DNA of 64,000 nt from Lineus longissimus (lineage: Eukaryota > Nemertea > Pilidiophora > Heteronemertea > Lineidae). The DNA is taken from assembly GCF_910592395.1 (NCBI RefSeq), contig NC_088326.1:6267001-6331000 (forward strand), read 5' to 3'. Every line of letters starts with the position of its first letter. The first letter of the stretch is position 1. The notes beneath the pieces are model-generated. The model searched no databases and was not told the origin of the DNA. It saw nothing but the letters and a program-made list of their open reading frames with translations. Of this stretch, positions 38,347 to 49,439 are shown piece by piece. A program made the translations under genes and the position numbers.

Positions 38347-41318
38347 TTACACGTACTCAATGCCAATGTCATCACAGTCCTCCTCCTCCTCAGAGCTAGA
38401 CGCATCCTCCTCCGAATTTGATTCTTCACCACCAGGTTGCACCTCCCCTTCCTCAAAATCCACCACGATCTCTATGTCAGTGTCTATACATTCAAATACA
38501 TCTGTTGCTTCTAGGAGAAGGTCTGTGTAGAATTCCTTTGATTCCAGCAGCAACATCACCAATCCATGGTTTTCTTAAATAGAAGGAGAGCTGGACATTA
38601 AAATTCTGAAGTCATCAACAAAGGTAATGCACATACATCTGCAAACCAATAGTTTATGTCTGTCCAGTTAGATTAATGAAAGGCATTCGGTTTGAATTAA
38701 TTCAAAGCAGGTCGTAGTACATTTGTATTAGTAAACTGAACCTGAGCTGGGAAAGAACGAAGTTGCAGTCAGATCCAGATCTGCATCCACAGCCCAGGTT
38801 AATTCAGAGGTAGTGCCACAGCAAGACAAGTACATGTATGCATCAACCTCCACAAATGTTGGGTAAAAAAAATTGCATGGCCACTACCTTGGTTTTTGAT
38901 GGCCTCATTGTTCACGGTATTGATTCTGTCTTCCAAGGTGTTGATTTTTTTCTTGAAGAAAAGAACAGTTGATACCATCTCTTGAATGAGCACAGGCAAT
39001 TCCTCGATGTACCTGGTCATGTGTTCATGTATATCAACTATTTTCTTCTTCAAAGCAAATGTTTCTCCCTTGTTTCCTGAATTGAAGAAACAAATATTAG
39101 GACTACAGGCTAAAAGTTTCTTGCTCCATCCCTCCTACATGTACATACGAAACTCTGGTAAAAATACATGCTGGATATGTCAGAAATGTGACTATAAGAT
39201 TGAGGCGCAACTTAACATTTTACTCGCAACCAATGCTACATTGCAACCAAATTGTGTTAAATGTACAAGGTAGAATGTACTTTACATCACTTGAAGACCA
39301 ATGTACCAGTAAGTCTAGAGCAAAATGCCGACCCAGGCTTTAAACCTCAAATTGCTTGATAAACAACAGCTGGATCAATTTCTCTGAACAATCGAAAATG
39401 ACTGCAGGACATTACCACTTGGAGTTATTTGTGTTCTGGACTTTGTGTTACATGTACGAAGTGAAGTTTGTGGGTAAATGAATATGAAGTGAATGCCAAC
39501 CTGCAGGATTATGCCAAGGCAACAAATAGTCCTCTTGCGTGACTTCGTCCACAGAAACATGACAGCAGACTAACACAATGCTGAAGTTGCTTTCTCTCCT
39601 TTTCAAGACACTTTCGTAGAGAAGCCCGACTCTTTGAAGCATCTGAAATGAAAATGATAAACTTTTAAACTGATCGATATAGCAGTGAACTCGACATGCA
39701 TCGTAACTGCACAAACTGCTAATATGAAGAAAGCCCCTTTAATACTGTCGTGTTAATTGCTCTCTTTCAAATCATGTCATGTTATTTAAACCAATGAACT
39801 TTATAAGAATCTGAAAAGAATGAAAGTGTGTATATAATTAAATTGAAAAACTCCCGAAGATAGGGCGAAGATAGGGCAGAAGGCTGGAAAACCTGGTCAA
39901 CAAACTGGGTTGACCATGGCACAAGGGAAAACCGTGGTGTTCTTGCAGCTTCTATCTTCAGCTCCAGACTCTGAATCACATTCTAGAGAACAAATTGTGT
40001 TTTGATTAAATAGCTGTGTTCCTTCAGTTATTTTTAGTGCCTGTTACATGTACACTTTGAAAACAAATTTATCTCCTACAAATATGTCATACCTGATAAC
40101 AGCTGACGACGCACATGAGACACAAACTGCACATGATGAACTATGTTTTCCCATTTTCCTAAGTATTGACCTCAATACTGGCTCCCGCACCTCCTCCCAA
40201 CTCTCCTCTTGTCTTTGCTTCCGGTCAGCATGCGCAACAAAATGCCTTTTCTTCCATTCAGATTCAGTGCCTGGCACTTCAGTACTATTGGAAGCCCGAA
40301 TCCCATTCAGAAGCTCCATAAGTTCAGCTCTCACTATAAATTAAAAGTGCATTGATAAATACTACCGGGAAAGAAAAAAAAAGTTCTTAAGTGTTGATTC
40401 GAAAATACCATTATTTGCCTTAATCAGCAGCCAGTGTTGCCCAATTAACCTTTAAAAAAGAATAAATCATTTGCAAACTATAACCTGACTTGTGATCAAC
40501 ACAAAATTCAAAATTTAGATGAATCAGTTCATGTCGTTTGACCTCTGCAGCCGTAAAAAGTATGGTAGGTTCAAATCGGAAACTTACTCCTTATAAAATA
40601 CACAACTTGATTTGTGTCTTGGAATAGAGCCAACTAGCTGATGAATAAAAAGACCTTAAAAAGACAAATCACAAACCTTGCTGGAACACTTGAAAATCGA
40701 AAGGTGCATCGATTTCTACTTCATGATTACTTGGTTGCAATTCCTCAGGAAAGTCCTTTAGTTTCTCTGGAAAAACAAGCAATTTTGAAATTACGGCCAA
40801 ATGCAGATTACGCCAGAAAAGATGCAATTTCTTCCATGGAATTTCTTACATAAAAAGGGTGGAAAAGACTAATTTTTCTGGTTTGATTTTAAAGATTGGT
40901 GAGAAATTTTAAAGAGGTATAGCAGTGATAGGGTTGGATTTGTAGGCATAAACCATTTGTCCAGAACATGAAATTATCAGTTAATTGCACTAATGTAAGC
41001 CTAGTCTAGCAGCAATATTTTTCCATGTATAAAGCCCAATTGAATATTGATGGCTCAGACGAGGTGAAGGCATTTGTCAACCAAAAACAATCTACCTGTC
41101 GTTGAGGTTTTTCCCCCCTTTTCTTTCTCTTCTGGGAACTGATGGACCATCTATAGCACCATTTATGTCCCTGGATGGAGCCTTCACATATGGCTTTAAG
41201 TTCTTTTTAGGATAGGTTTTCCTCTTTCTCCTGCGATAGGAGGCAGCCAACTCTTTGATTCGTGCATAATGCCCTGCATTCTCACCAGAAGGATTGTCAT
41301 CATTACCATTGGATGATG
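38347..41318 (-). CDS. Seven-exon gene, Cys cluster and acidic tail (KDZ-CxC-like?)
   Basis: Minus-strand exons: 41096-41318 (basic, ELAASYRRRKRKTYPKKNLK), 40677-40766, 40093-40333, 39893-39982, 39501-39642, 38888-39076 and 38347-38573. Junctions 2/3, 4/5, 5/6 and 6/7 match in phase; exon 1 to 2 and the exact 3' end of exon 3 do not, so an exon or donor is missed there. Exon 3 has a W-x-x-V-R-x-x-x-L run then CAVCVSCASSAVIR, reminiscent of the CxC cysteine clusters associated with KDZ (Zisupton/Dileera) transposases. Exon 6 is coiled-coil-like. The C-terminus is acidic (EEDASSSEEEEDCDDIGIEY) and ends at TAA. No DDE core is visible. The N-terminus is not found. The KDZ relation is a memory-based inference. 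Confidence 0.6.
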
Positions 41319-41399
41319 CTGAAAAACAAACACATAAAGTGACAAATACTAATAATAGTCAAAACTATGACTTAGCCTAGACAAAATACAGCCTCCATG

Positions 41400-42480
41400 C
41401 AGGCTACACCCGATCTATGATTTTAACGAACACGAAGCTTTAGAAGGCCTTAAGACAACTTCAGACAATGCCAATAGTTAAAGGGGAGGCGCCTGATTGG
41501 CCACATCCTTGCCAATGAACCTACATGTGGTTGCAAAACAGGAAGACACAAGGTTGGCCTCGGGATGAGCAGAGCCTAATCAACGATAGCCCATTTGAAT
41601 ACTCTCGATGTTCTACGCTCCAATCCGCCATTGAGTCGAGTATCTGCGCCAATAAAGGTAGGGAATTCCTGCGCAACGAGTTTAAGCTTACTACTATGCA
41701 GATACGGTCTATCGCAGTGCTATTTTTAGGAATGTCTAACGTCAGGGCTGTAGCCGGGGGGGGGGATCAGGGGGTTCGAACCAACCCCAGCTTGAGAAAA
41801 GGATCAGCTGAGGACAGTCAAAAATACTTTTCTACTGAGCTTTGTAACACCATGATTCTATCCAAATGGGCCATTGTACGATAGAGTGACAGGCCTTTCA
41901 ATTACGTGGAGACCTCTACACCCTGTATTTTTTTATCCTATTTTGAGGGACATGTTTTTTTGCTTTTTGGCTTAATTTGGAGACATTTCATCACGCCAAT
42001 TTGCCTGAACAGCGATGTCATAAATCAAAGTTAGTGACTGATATCACCACATACACCAGAAAAATCATAATTTTAGGGGAAAACTTTAAAATGAGGCCAT
42101 TTGGATGAGATTTGGTTATGTTAGGGGTCAAAAAACGCTTCAGTTCAGGGGGGTCATATTTAAAAAAAAACGAAAAAAAACCACCTAATTTGGGGACATC
42201 CTGTACGGTAACGGTAACGGTGTAGGAATCATGTAATTGAGAGGCCTGAGTGACCTTATACAGTCCTTCGTAACTGGGAGTGCTGACCTGCCAGATTTCG
42301 GTCTCATGTTCACGGGCTCAGCACCTTCGTTGCTCAAGAAATAGGCGAAGAACCCCCCTCATCAAGACATCACATGGAAATAATTAATGCGATGACAGGG
42401 TAATCGGCCTGGGAAATATTGAAACGCCACCATATTTGAGGCCACAATAACACAATTCATGAATTACCTCTTTTGGCAGA
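41400..42480. other. No gene seen
   Basis: The 119-residue plus frame at 41525-41884 has no ATG-proximal splice or motif support and contains a G-run. I leave it unannotated. Confidence 0.45.
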
Positions 42481-42488
42481 AGGGCAGG

Positions 42489-44743
42489 GCAGGCGGTATT
42501 TGCACCATGCCACCACGGGCACCACGCCACCACGCGAACAGGCGGAGCGATCATAATGACGATATCAAAATAGCGGTCGATTAATTGGATCATGGTTTCT
42601 TGGAACAATTATAGATGGCGTTGGCTGCTATCCTAGCTTCTCTGATGCCCGTTCTTGGGATTATTGGAATAAAGGCGTACGCCAACTACGGAAATACGTA
42701 CTGAATTACCGTTGAGTAACTAGACCTACTCCAACTGACGACTGACCTGCAAAAACCATACGAGTACGAGTGGGTTATATAGTCTCCCTTTAAAGGGGTG
42801 GCCGTTCGTTTGGGTGGGGTGGGTTGGGGGGGGGGGGGGGGGGAGGAGTTAGATTTATCAATTCAATTCAATTTAATTCAATTCAATTTATTGCACAACT
42901 ATCAAAGGATAAGACAGTATGGCAGTACATATATATACAACTACAACACATACAAAAATATTTTTAAAAGAAAGTTACATGTATATGGTAATTAAAATAA
43001 GACCACTAGTGCCCCTGAAGAGCTGTTTGTCTTTCTTCAAAGGCTTTCGAGATAAAAATAGCGGTATCTAAAATAATCTTGTTGTCAGTACTACTCATAA
43101 TAGAAATAAAATCCAGATTTGAAAATAATTGACTACATTTATAAAAATTTATATTTGTGAGATACTCGTCTCTTAATTTATTGTTAGAGGGACATCGTGC
43201 AAAAAAGTGGAACTCGTCCTCGACAACGTTACACCCAAAAGGACAGAGACGCTTTTCTAACTGAGTACCAAAATGTCTACCTTTTTCGATGAGTAGGTTG
43301 TGATTGCTAAGGCGAAACTTAGCCATTTTTGAAAACAACCCCCTGTTTTTTAGAACATTAAGGTAGGGCTCAAGTTGGTACTCAGTTTTAAAAGTTCTGT
43401 AGGTTCTGAGTTTGTTTTTTTGACTAGAATTTGACCTTTTGTCATTTTGTAATACAGAGAAGAAATGAGAATGATACAATAATTCGAGTGAATTTGATAC
43501 ATTAGTACTACTAGACGAGAGATCGAGATTTTTCTGAAATTTAGTGTTTAACACATCAATAGTTGCTGATACAGATTTGTTGATACTACAGGACGAAGTG
43601 AGCTTTTTGTCAACTTCATAAGCTTCATTAAGGATTGTATTACTGGAGTTTTTAACATGAGATAGGTAATCAAAAGTATGTTTGAACATAAATACAAGGA
43701 AAGGATATTGTCCTAGTTCTGCCTTCACTCCGCAGTTTGATGTAAATCTATTAACACCCAAGATCCATTTACAAAATTTAGACAATAATTGCTCAAATGG
43801 AAAACGATCCAGTTGTTTGACAAATTTATTGCTGTCGTTAATAAGTAGTGACTTGAGAAAAGCGAAACTCCAAATTTCACAGTTATACATGAGAATTGGC
43901 CTGATAAAGCTATTAAACAAACGAATAGCAGTACGAGGTTCTATTCGATTGGAGTTAATTGTTTTCATCAGAACATAAAAAGCTTTGGAGCCTTTTTTGG
44001 TAAGCACTTCAACTCCAGACTTAAAAGAGCCCTTGTAGTCATTTATCACTCACTCGAACACGTGTGCATAGTTTCAACATACTGTTGTGTGAGAGACCCT
44101 TATTGGCGACTTTGTGTAACTTTATCTTGCCTACCTAGCTGTTGCCTATAGTTTCCCATTAAAGGGGGACTATGTAGAAGCAGGGGGTCAAATTGGCCAA
44201 CTTTAGCTGACTTATAAACAGAGTAAGGGCATTAGGTCTTATTTGATTCATCACTGAATGTATCCCTGTTACAGGCGTGACTAGGTTAGGACAAACTGTG
44301 AGAGGTGAGAGACTCACTGGCTACTTTGTGTAACTTTATGTTGCCTACCAAGATGCTGCCTATAGTGGCCCTTTAATGGACAAGTCTCTGTACAACACGA
44401 ATTCGCAATAATAGGTCTCCGATCTATACTTTCTCCGCAGTGACAGTATTGTGATAACAATAATGGTGTGATAAGATCTCTCATGACAAACGGTTGGACA
44501 CGGATGTACAGCGGCTTAATATAGCCCTGCTTTTTGCGAATGCCATTAACAAGTAATAAATACTCGTAAATCCCGTCAGGCAACAACGCAGTATACCAAC
44601 ATGCCATCTATAATTGGTAGATGTAACCACAACTCTCAAGTGTCTGTGGTCTGATGGTCTGTTTTGATATCGTCATTATGATCGCTCCGCCTGTTCGCGT
44701 GGTGGCGTGGTGCCCGTGGTGGCGTGGTGCAAATACCGCCTGC
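42489..44743 (-). mobile_element. 1.08-kb TIR transposon, copy 2, split by a retrotransposon
   Basis: Inverse orientation to the copy at 18839-19920 and highly similar throughout, including the terminal repeats, the C/G-run and the internal duplication. Flanks share AAGGGCAG (ending 42488, less a few bases, and starting about 44746), consistent with an 8-bp target duplication. It is interrupted at 42861-44048 by a non-LTR insertion. Minus-strand frame 44314-44607 is element sequence, matching plus-strand frame 18954-19235 of copy 1. Confidence 0.85.
42861..44048 (-). mobile_element. 5'-truncated non-LTR retrotransposon (RT C-terminal end)
   Basis: Minus-strand coding runs from about 44040 to a stop at 43006. 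It includes FNSFIRPILMYNCEIWSFAF (thumb-like end of reverse transcriptase), a KMAKFRLSNHNLLIEKGRH block, and C-P-F-G-C...EDEFHFFARCP, the C-terminal Cys/His motif of L2/CR1/RTE-type ORF2. The 3' tail is an ATTGAATTGAATT-type microsatellite at 42861-42890. Comparison with the uninterrupted copy at about 19545-19560 shows the empty site; ATTTATCA is duplicated (42853-42860 and 44041-44048). The frame's apparent start codon is flank. No catalytic RT motif remains, so it is dead on arrival. Confidence 0.92.
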
Positions 44744-44759
44744 TGAAGGGCAGGCACGC

Positions 44760-45940
44760 CGGTCTAAGTCAATGAATGTGAAATTTTGAATTTATGGTTA
44801 GGGCCAGGGGGGGCGGCCTGCCCGCCCGGCAAGCGCGGCCACACAGGGTAGGTTAGGCCTAGGGGGTGGGCATGGTGGGGGGTGGGGGGGGGGGGGGATT
44901 AGGCCTACCGTTACATCAATGTGATATGTCAATGATTGATGACAAATAATGATGAAGATGTCCACGCATCGAGCATTTACATACATTTACGGCAGCAGCA
45001 TGGGGATGCATCTCATTTATCAATACAGGTGGTAGGCCTAGCTTGGCACGTGCCCTGCTGGGCGACGGCCATGCTTTTTTCTCAGATCGATTTAGGACAA
45101 TTAGGTGACAAAAAAACAACACCTTTGGCGACCATCTGGCTATACTTACCACCAAATTCCATGGTCATGATATTTGATGCGGTCCTAACTATGACATGGT
45201 CTACGTTTCATAGCCTACCGGTACTTCAAACCGTAAATAGCAATGGAATTGAGCAAAACTGAAATACTACAACACCATCCGATAAATCGAATGTCGCACG
45301 TTCTGTATCCCGCGAGATCTCGAAACTACTGCGCACAGGCGCGAGAAATTATATGATAGCTCAATTTGCCCCCTACCCCTTCAATTCAGCTCAGGCCCCT
45401 CGACTGACGACCTCCATCCCCCCCCCCCAAAATGTAAAATGATATCGTTTTTAGATTTGCTGTCGGTGTAGTCGGGGTTTGTTTGTCAGTCAAGGGGGCA
45501 ACCGAACGGGGGGGGGGGGGGGGGGTCTCTAAGTTTCACGTGCCTGTGCTGCTATTTTAGTAGCGGCAGAGGCAGTGGCTAAAAAAGTAGCACGAGAAAC
45601 GAGGATGAGCTGATATAGTTCCCCAGTAAAATGGGTTGCCGCAAATATTGACAACTTTAAAACTGTCGAAAACTTGCGTGAAGATTAATCAGAATAATTG
45701 AAGAGTCATGAAACTATATGATTACTACAAACCTATTGCAAATCTAAAACATTTATAGGGGCTGGTTTTGCGAATAGATGGATACCTTTGTTTACAAAAG
45801 ACGTCACTCTGACGTCACGCATAACTTAAAAGATACTTCGTTGCTATAGTTCATCATTATCCCACTGTAGCGCAATGTCTGTTTAGTTCCACCCCTAGCT
45901 GAAAGGTGGGGCAGCCTGATTTGGATCGTGGGATATGTAC
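44760..45940. other. No gene seen; G/C homopolymer runs
   Basis: G-runs at about 44885-44897 and 45510-45525, C-run at 45419-45428. Frames on both strands between 44798 and 45262 overlap each other and lack support. Confidence 0.5.
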
Positions 45941-45944
45941 GTAA

Positions 45945-46139
45945 AAGCCACTAATACCAATCGTAGATATACCACTATTGTTTGCGGAGAATGCACTGGC
46001 AGAGGTGGTGGAAAACGGATTCGATGTGGCCTTTCGAGCAGCTCCAGTTGAAGTTGGCCCACTGGAGGAGTTGGATGAAGACGAGGAATTAGGATTCGAA
46101 TTCGTAAATATTGTAAGAGACGATATTGAAATTGACTAA
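45945..46139 (+). CDS. Acidic C-terminal coding remnant, unassigned
   Basis: The open frame after TAA (45942) reads KPLIPIVDIPLLFAENALAE, VVENGFDVAFRAAPVEVGPL, EELDEDEELGFEFVNIVRDD then IEID and TAA. The acidic, hydrophobic-patterned composition is protein-like and the frame ends cleanly. There is no ATG; it could be a terminal exon or the tail of a transposable-element ORF. Not recognised. Confidence 0.35.
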   Translation, partial: KPLIPIVDIPLLFAENALAEVVENGFDVAFRAAPVEVGPLEELDEDEELGFEFVNIVRDDIEID

Positions 46140-47560
46140 GTGTTGTTGATTGGACTATAGTTCAGAGGGTTAAAAGAAATTAGCTTAGTGTCAAAATGAG
46201 AACTGTAATTTGAGAGCCATTTGAAAGTGTCTCCATAATATTCGCAGGATTTGTGCTCCAAAAAATGCATTGTTATACATGTAACTGTAAATTTTAGGCA
46301 TCAATAACATTATCATCCAGTTGCATTTGTTTCTCTTTATTTCTCTTCAGGATTGCCCGGAAAATTCTCCCTCAGACAATTACAATTTGTTGTATTCCAG
46401 TTAAACGAAGCCAAATTTTTCTGTGATAGTATGCCTGACTCGGTCAGGGTAAGTGAAATTCGATCAAGAGGCACCCCTAAAATCAGGCCGAATTCAGATT
46501 TGAAGGCGTAATGACTGGAATTCTGAGGCACAAACGGATTTTTCATGCATTGCCTCCAAAAATCCTGTTAATGGTTTAGTGCAAGGCCTATATATAGACG
46601 CCTGCCAATTGAAAACAGGATCATGGAATCGTCGAAAAAATCGGGCGTTTGCCTCTTGCCGAGATGAACGCTTCTGCAATATACTGTTTTCTGAAACACC
46701 CTGTATACCTTCCGCATATCGAGTCGCCAGGCCGAATCGCCACCACACAAAAGGATCAATAACAAATTGACCACAGACAGATTGGGTCAGTGGTGGTCTG
46801 TTTACTCTTCAAAGTACGTCCCCTTTCTTTCTGTTCCAGCCAGTCACAATGATCTGCACCGAACCTGACCATGCACACTTATCATGTAGGCGGTCCCAAC
46901 TAGTGACGTTAGAACTCCGAATCTTGAGGATATACACAATATACATTTATATATTTTCACTAAAAAACGATAAGAATCACGGAAAAAAATAGGGGGGAAA
47001 ATTAACTGCTACGGTTATCGAATTCAGGTCGCTGGCGTGATAGGCCAGTGTCTTCACTTTTCCTAGAAATGTAGTGGCGATCTTGCATGTATATTTCAGG
47101 TGCCGGGCTCTGTTCATACGAAAAAACACACGATCTCAGGATGTTCATACGAAAAAAACACACGAAAAACACATTTCGCGCTGAAAATATGGATTGAGTC
47201 GTAGCTGAATTGCTTCGCGGATAAAATCTACATGTACATACGAAATATTAGGAGGTTCCATCCAGCGGTTAAGGCGGTGGTAGACATAAAGAGACTTTTC
47301 CCAGTTCTAGTATTGATATATACAGTAGATTAATAAAAGACGAACAATCAACGTCGAACTTAGCGTATTATGGCGTATGCATCAGTACTAAACTTTGAGA
47401 GGTCCAAAATTCGTCATTTACATGAACTGCATCCATGTTTAAACTTCATGGAGGTTCGAAGGTTTAGTTGGCAAGCTTGGTAGTCTGATTTGAGCGTGAA
47501 TATTTTCCGGTGCTTAGTGAAAGTGTTGCGCTGAGGTCATTTGTGCATTACCCTCATTAT
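46140..47560. other. No gene seen
   Basis: Overlapping short frames on both strands at 46337-46774 lack splice or motif support. The rest is A/T-rich intergenic sequence downstream of the PAN-like gene's distal terminal exon. Confidence 0.45.
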
Positions 47561-47562
47561 CC

Positions 47563-48609
47563 TTATTTATCGGTTCTACTGTATACATTAATTCCCTTAT
47601 ACACATGGTGCCCATCAGACGTGTGATAGTATACTTGACATATGTTCCACTGTTGGTCAACCCATACCATACGTCGAACAAATCGTTTCCTATTCACTGC
47701 CATCGACCTTTGAATTTCAACATTACGCCGAATTACCAAATACTCACCCTTTTCATTCAGAATCGAGTTGGTTCTTGACAAACATAAAAACAATTCGACA
47801 ATGCATATATATGACTGAGTTGAATCAAAACGATAAAGGAATATTCGACTTTTGTAATTCGTCCATAGATGTATCGGGTGGCCTGTTATTAACAGTGTGT
47901 GATACTTTTGCGGTGCTGTTCTAATGCGTATATCAGGAAAAATCATAAACTTTAGAGAATCTGGAAATCCTAAGTGAAAAGTAGCGCCATATTCGAATAA
48001 AGGTCGCAGTTCAATGATGATTAGCTTTGCTCCTTTAACCCCAGGAAGGTAGTTGTAGACAGTGTAATTATGTAACATTGTACATATCCATTCGTTATTC
48101 TTGAATTCCCACTGTACATTATACAAGGAGAGCCGCCACAATTTTCTTGAATGAAGCAACGTATGATAAGCGATTGTAGCTAGATCAACGCTGAATGCCA
48201 TTTTACATATTGTTCCCTTCTCTTTAGCTGGAATCATTAGACGCCCAATACGTCTGCCTGTTGTAAAATCGAATATTTTTCCATTACCACTGATAACACA
48301 ATGGTGTTCATGTGTCTTCTTGACAGGAACCGAAATTTCATACTTGGAGACTATTTCGGCATAATGCCTGCCTGGTCCATGATAGTAAGACATATTGTAT
48401 CTTACCCGCGAGCTTTGACAATAAGGGCGAAAAGTTACATCGGTTCTATAAAACAATAATCGTTTCCAAGGTATCGGCTGTTCATGATAGCTTACCAAAA
48501 TCAAAGGAAATGTTGCATGCATTCTGATTTCAAAACCATTCCTTTCCGTTTTTATTGGGGGTAAGAAAGGCAGGGATTGAACTAAACGATATTTAAGAAT
48601 GCTAATCGC
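47563..48609 (-). CDS. Terminal exon 2b, homologue of exon 2a
   Basis: A TTCATAG acceptor opens a phase-0 exon of 348 codons, starting AISILKYRLVQSLPFLPPIK and ending ...YKGINVYSRTDK and TAA. It aligns end to end with exon 2a: IFDFTTGRRIGRLMIPAK versus IFYDMTKGIFLGTLVAPK, and RLSLYN versus KATFYN. Alternating hydrophobic/aromatic strands repeated along the length suggest a beta-sheet repeat fold such as a propeller (inference). No first exon of its own is visible in the 0.8 kb before exon 2a, so it either shares exon 1 (51335-51595) by alternative splicing or is a tandem paralogue that lost its 5' end. Function unknown. Confidence 0.65.
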   Translation of the reverse strand, partial: AISILKYRLVQSLPFLPPIKTERNGFEIRMHATFPLILVSYHEQPIPWKRLLFYRTDVTFRPYCQSSRVRYNMSYYHGPGRHYAEIVSKYEISVPVKKTHEHHCVISGNGKIFDFTTGRRIGRLMIPAKEKGTICKMAFSVDLATIAYHTLLHSRKLWRLSLYNVQWEFKNNEWICTMLHNYTVYNYLPGVKGAKLIIIELRPLFEYGATFHLGFPDSLKFMIFPDIRIRTAPQKYHTLLITGHPIHLWTNYKSRIFLYRFDSTQSYICIVELFLCLSRTNSILNEKGEYLVIRRNVEIQRSMAVNRKRFVRRMVWVDQQWNICQVYYHTSDGHHVYKGINVYSRTDK

Positions 48610-49386
48610 CTATGAAGAAAAGTGAAATTTATTCAAAAGTAATTTATTGCGTGTATCTTTTTATCTGAAAAAATGCCGAAAGAACATTGTACACTAGTGT
48701 GGCACAATTTAATTAGATAACATTGGACATCTTGTAGACGAACTAGACCGAATGAAGTCGTCTATGCGTTGATCATGTGGTATATAAACAATTGGTTGAA
48801 TGCCTCTGAGTCATCGATCACACATCGTAAGACAATTATTAACGAGAACATGTTGTTAAATGCCAAAACTGAATTTGAAAAGAAGCAATTCCTTTATCTG
48901 TGATGCATCAACACTAGGCGACAAAGGATATTAAATTTCGGTAGAAAACGGTATATTTAGTTTAGTGCCAACTGAAAATGAGCAAATTCGCCAACTTTCA
49001 ACTTCGGGAACATTTCAAGGTTTACACCATACGTGGCCAAGAATATACTCCATCCAACCAGGAGATAAAGACCTTTAATCAGAATTTTAGGTAAGGATGT
49101 TTTGACATGTAAAAAGGGATGCCGATTCCAAAAATAGCAGTTTTATTTGCACCATTCAAGACTAAATAGACATTTTAATCCAATGTTGGCAAAAAATGGC
49201 CATATTAGTAAATATTGGTTTTTGTTAACAAAATTTTAGGTAAGGAGGTTCAGACCGGCCTAGCTATTTGTCGTAGAAAGGGGTGATGATTCCAAAAATA
49301 CCAGTCTTATTTGCACCACTTAACATGCTTATAAGACAAAATAGCTATCTCTCCTAAGGTAAAACCTTTCCCTTGCACAATAGACT
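48610..49386. other. Spacer between the two terminal exons
   Basis: No PAN-like exon is found here on the minus strand. A short direct repeat is visible: AATTTTAGGTAAGGA(T/G)GTT near 49086 and 49228, each followed by GATTCCAAAAATA and TTATTTGCACCA. Confidence 0.55.
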
Positions 49387-49392
49387 TTTATT
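49387..49392 (-). terminator. AATAAA poly(A) signal for exon 2a
   Basis: TTTATT on the plus strand, that is AATAAA on the minus strand, about 50 bp beyond the stop of exon 2a. The position is right for 3'-end formation, so exon 2a can be a true terminal exon. Confidence 0.55.
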
Positions 49393-49439
49393 GTGTATCC
49401 ATTAAGTGAGGAGAAAGTTTTCTAGGCCACACTGTGGAG

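Noticed and set aside
41525-41884. 119-residue plus-strand frame
   Set aside because: No motif or splice evidence, crosses a homopolymer, and the composition is unremarkable.
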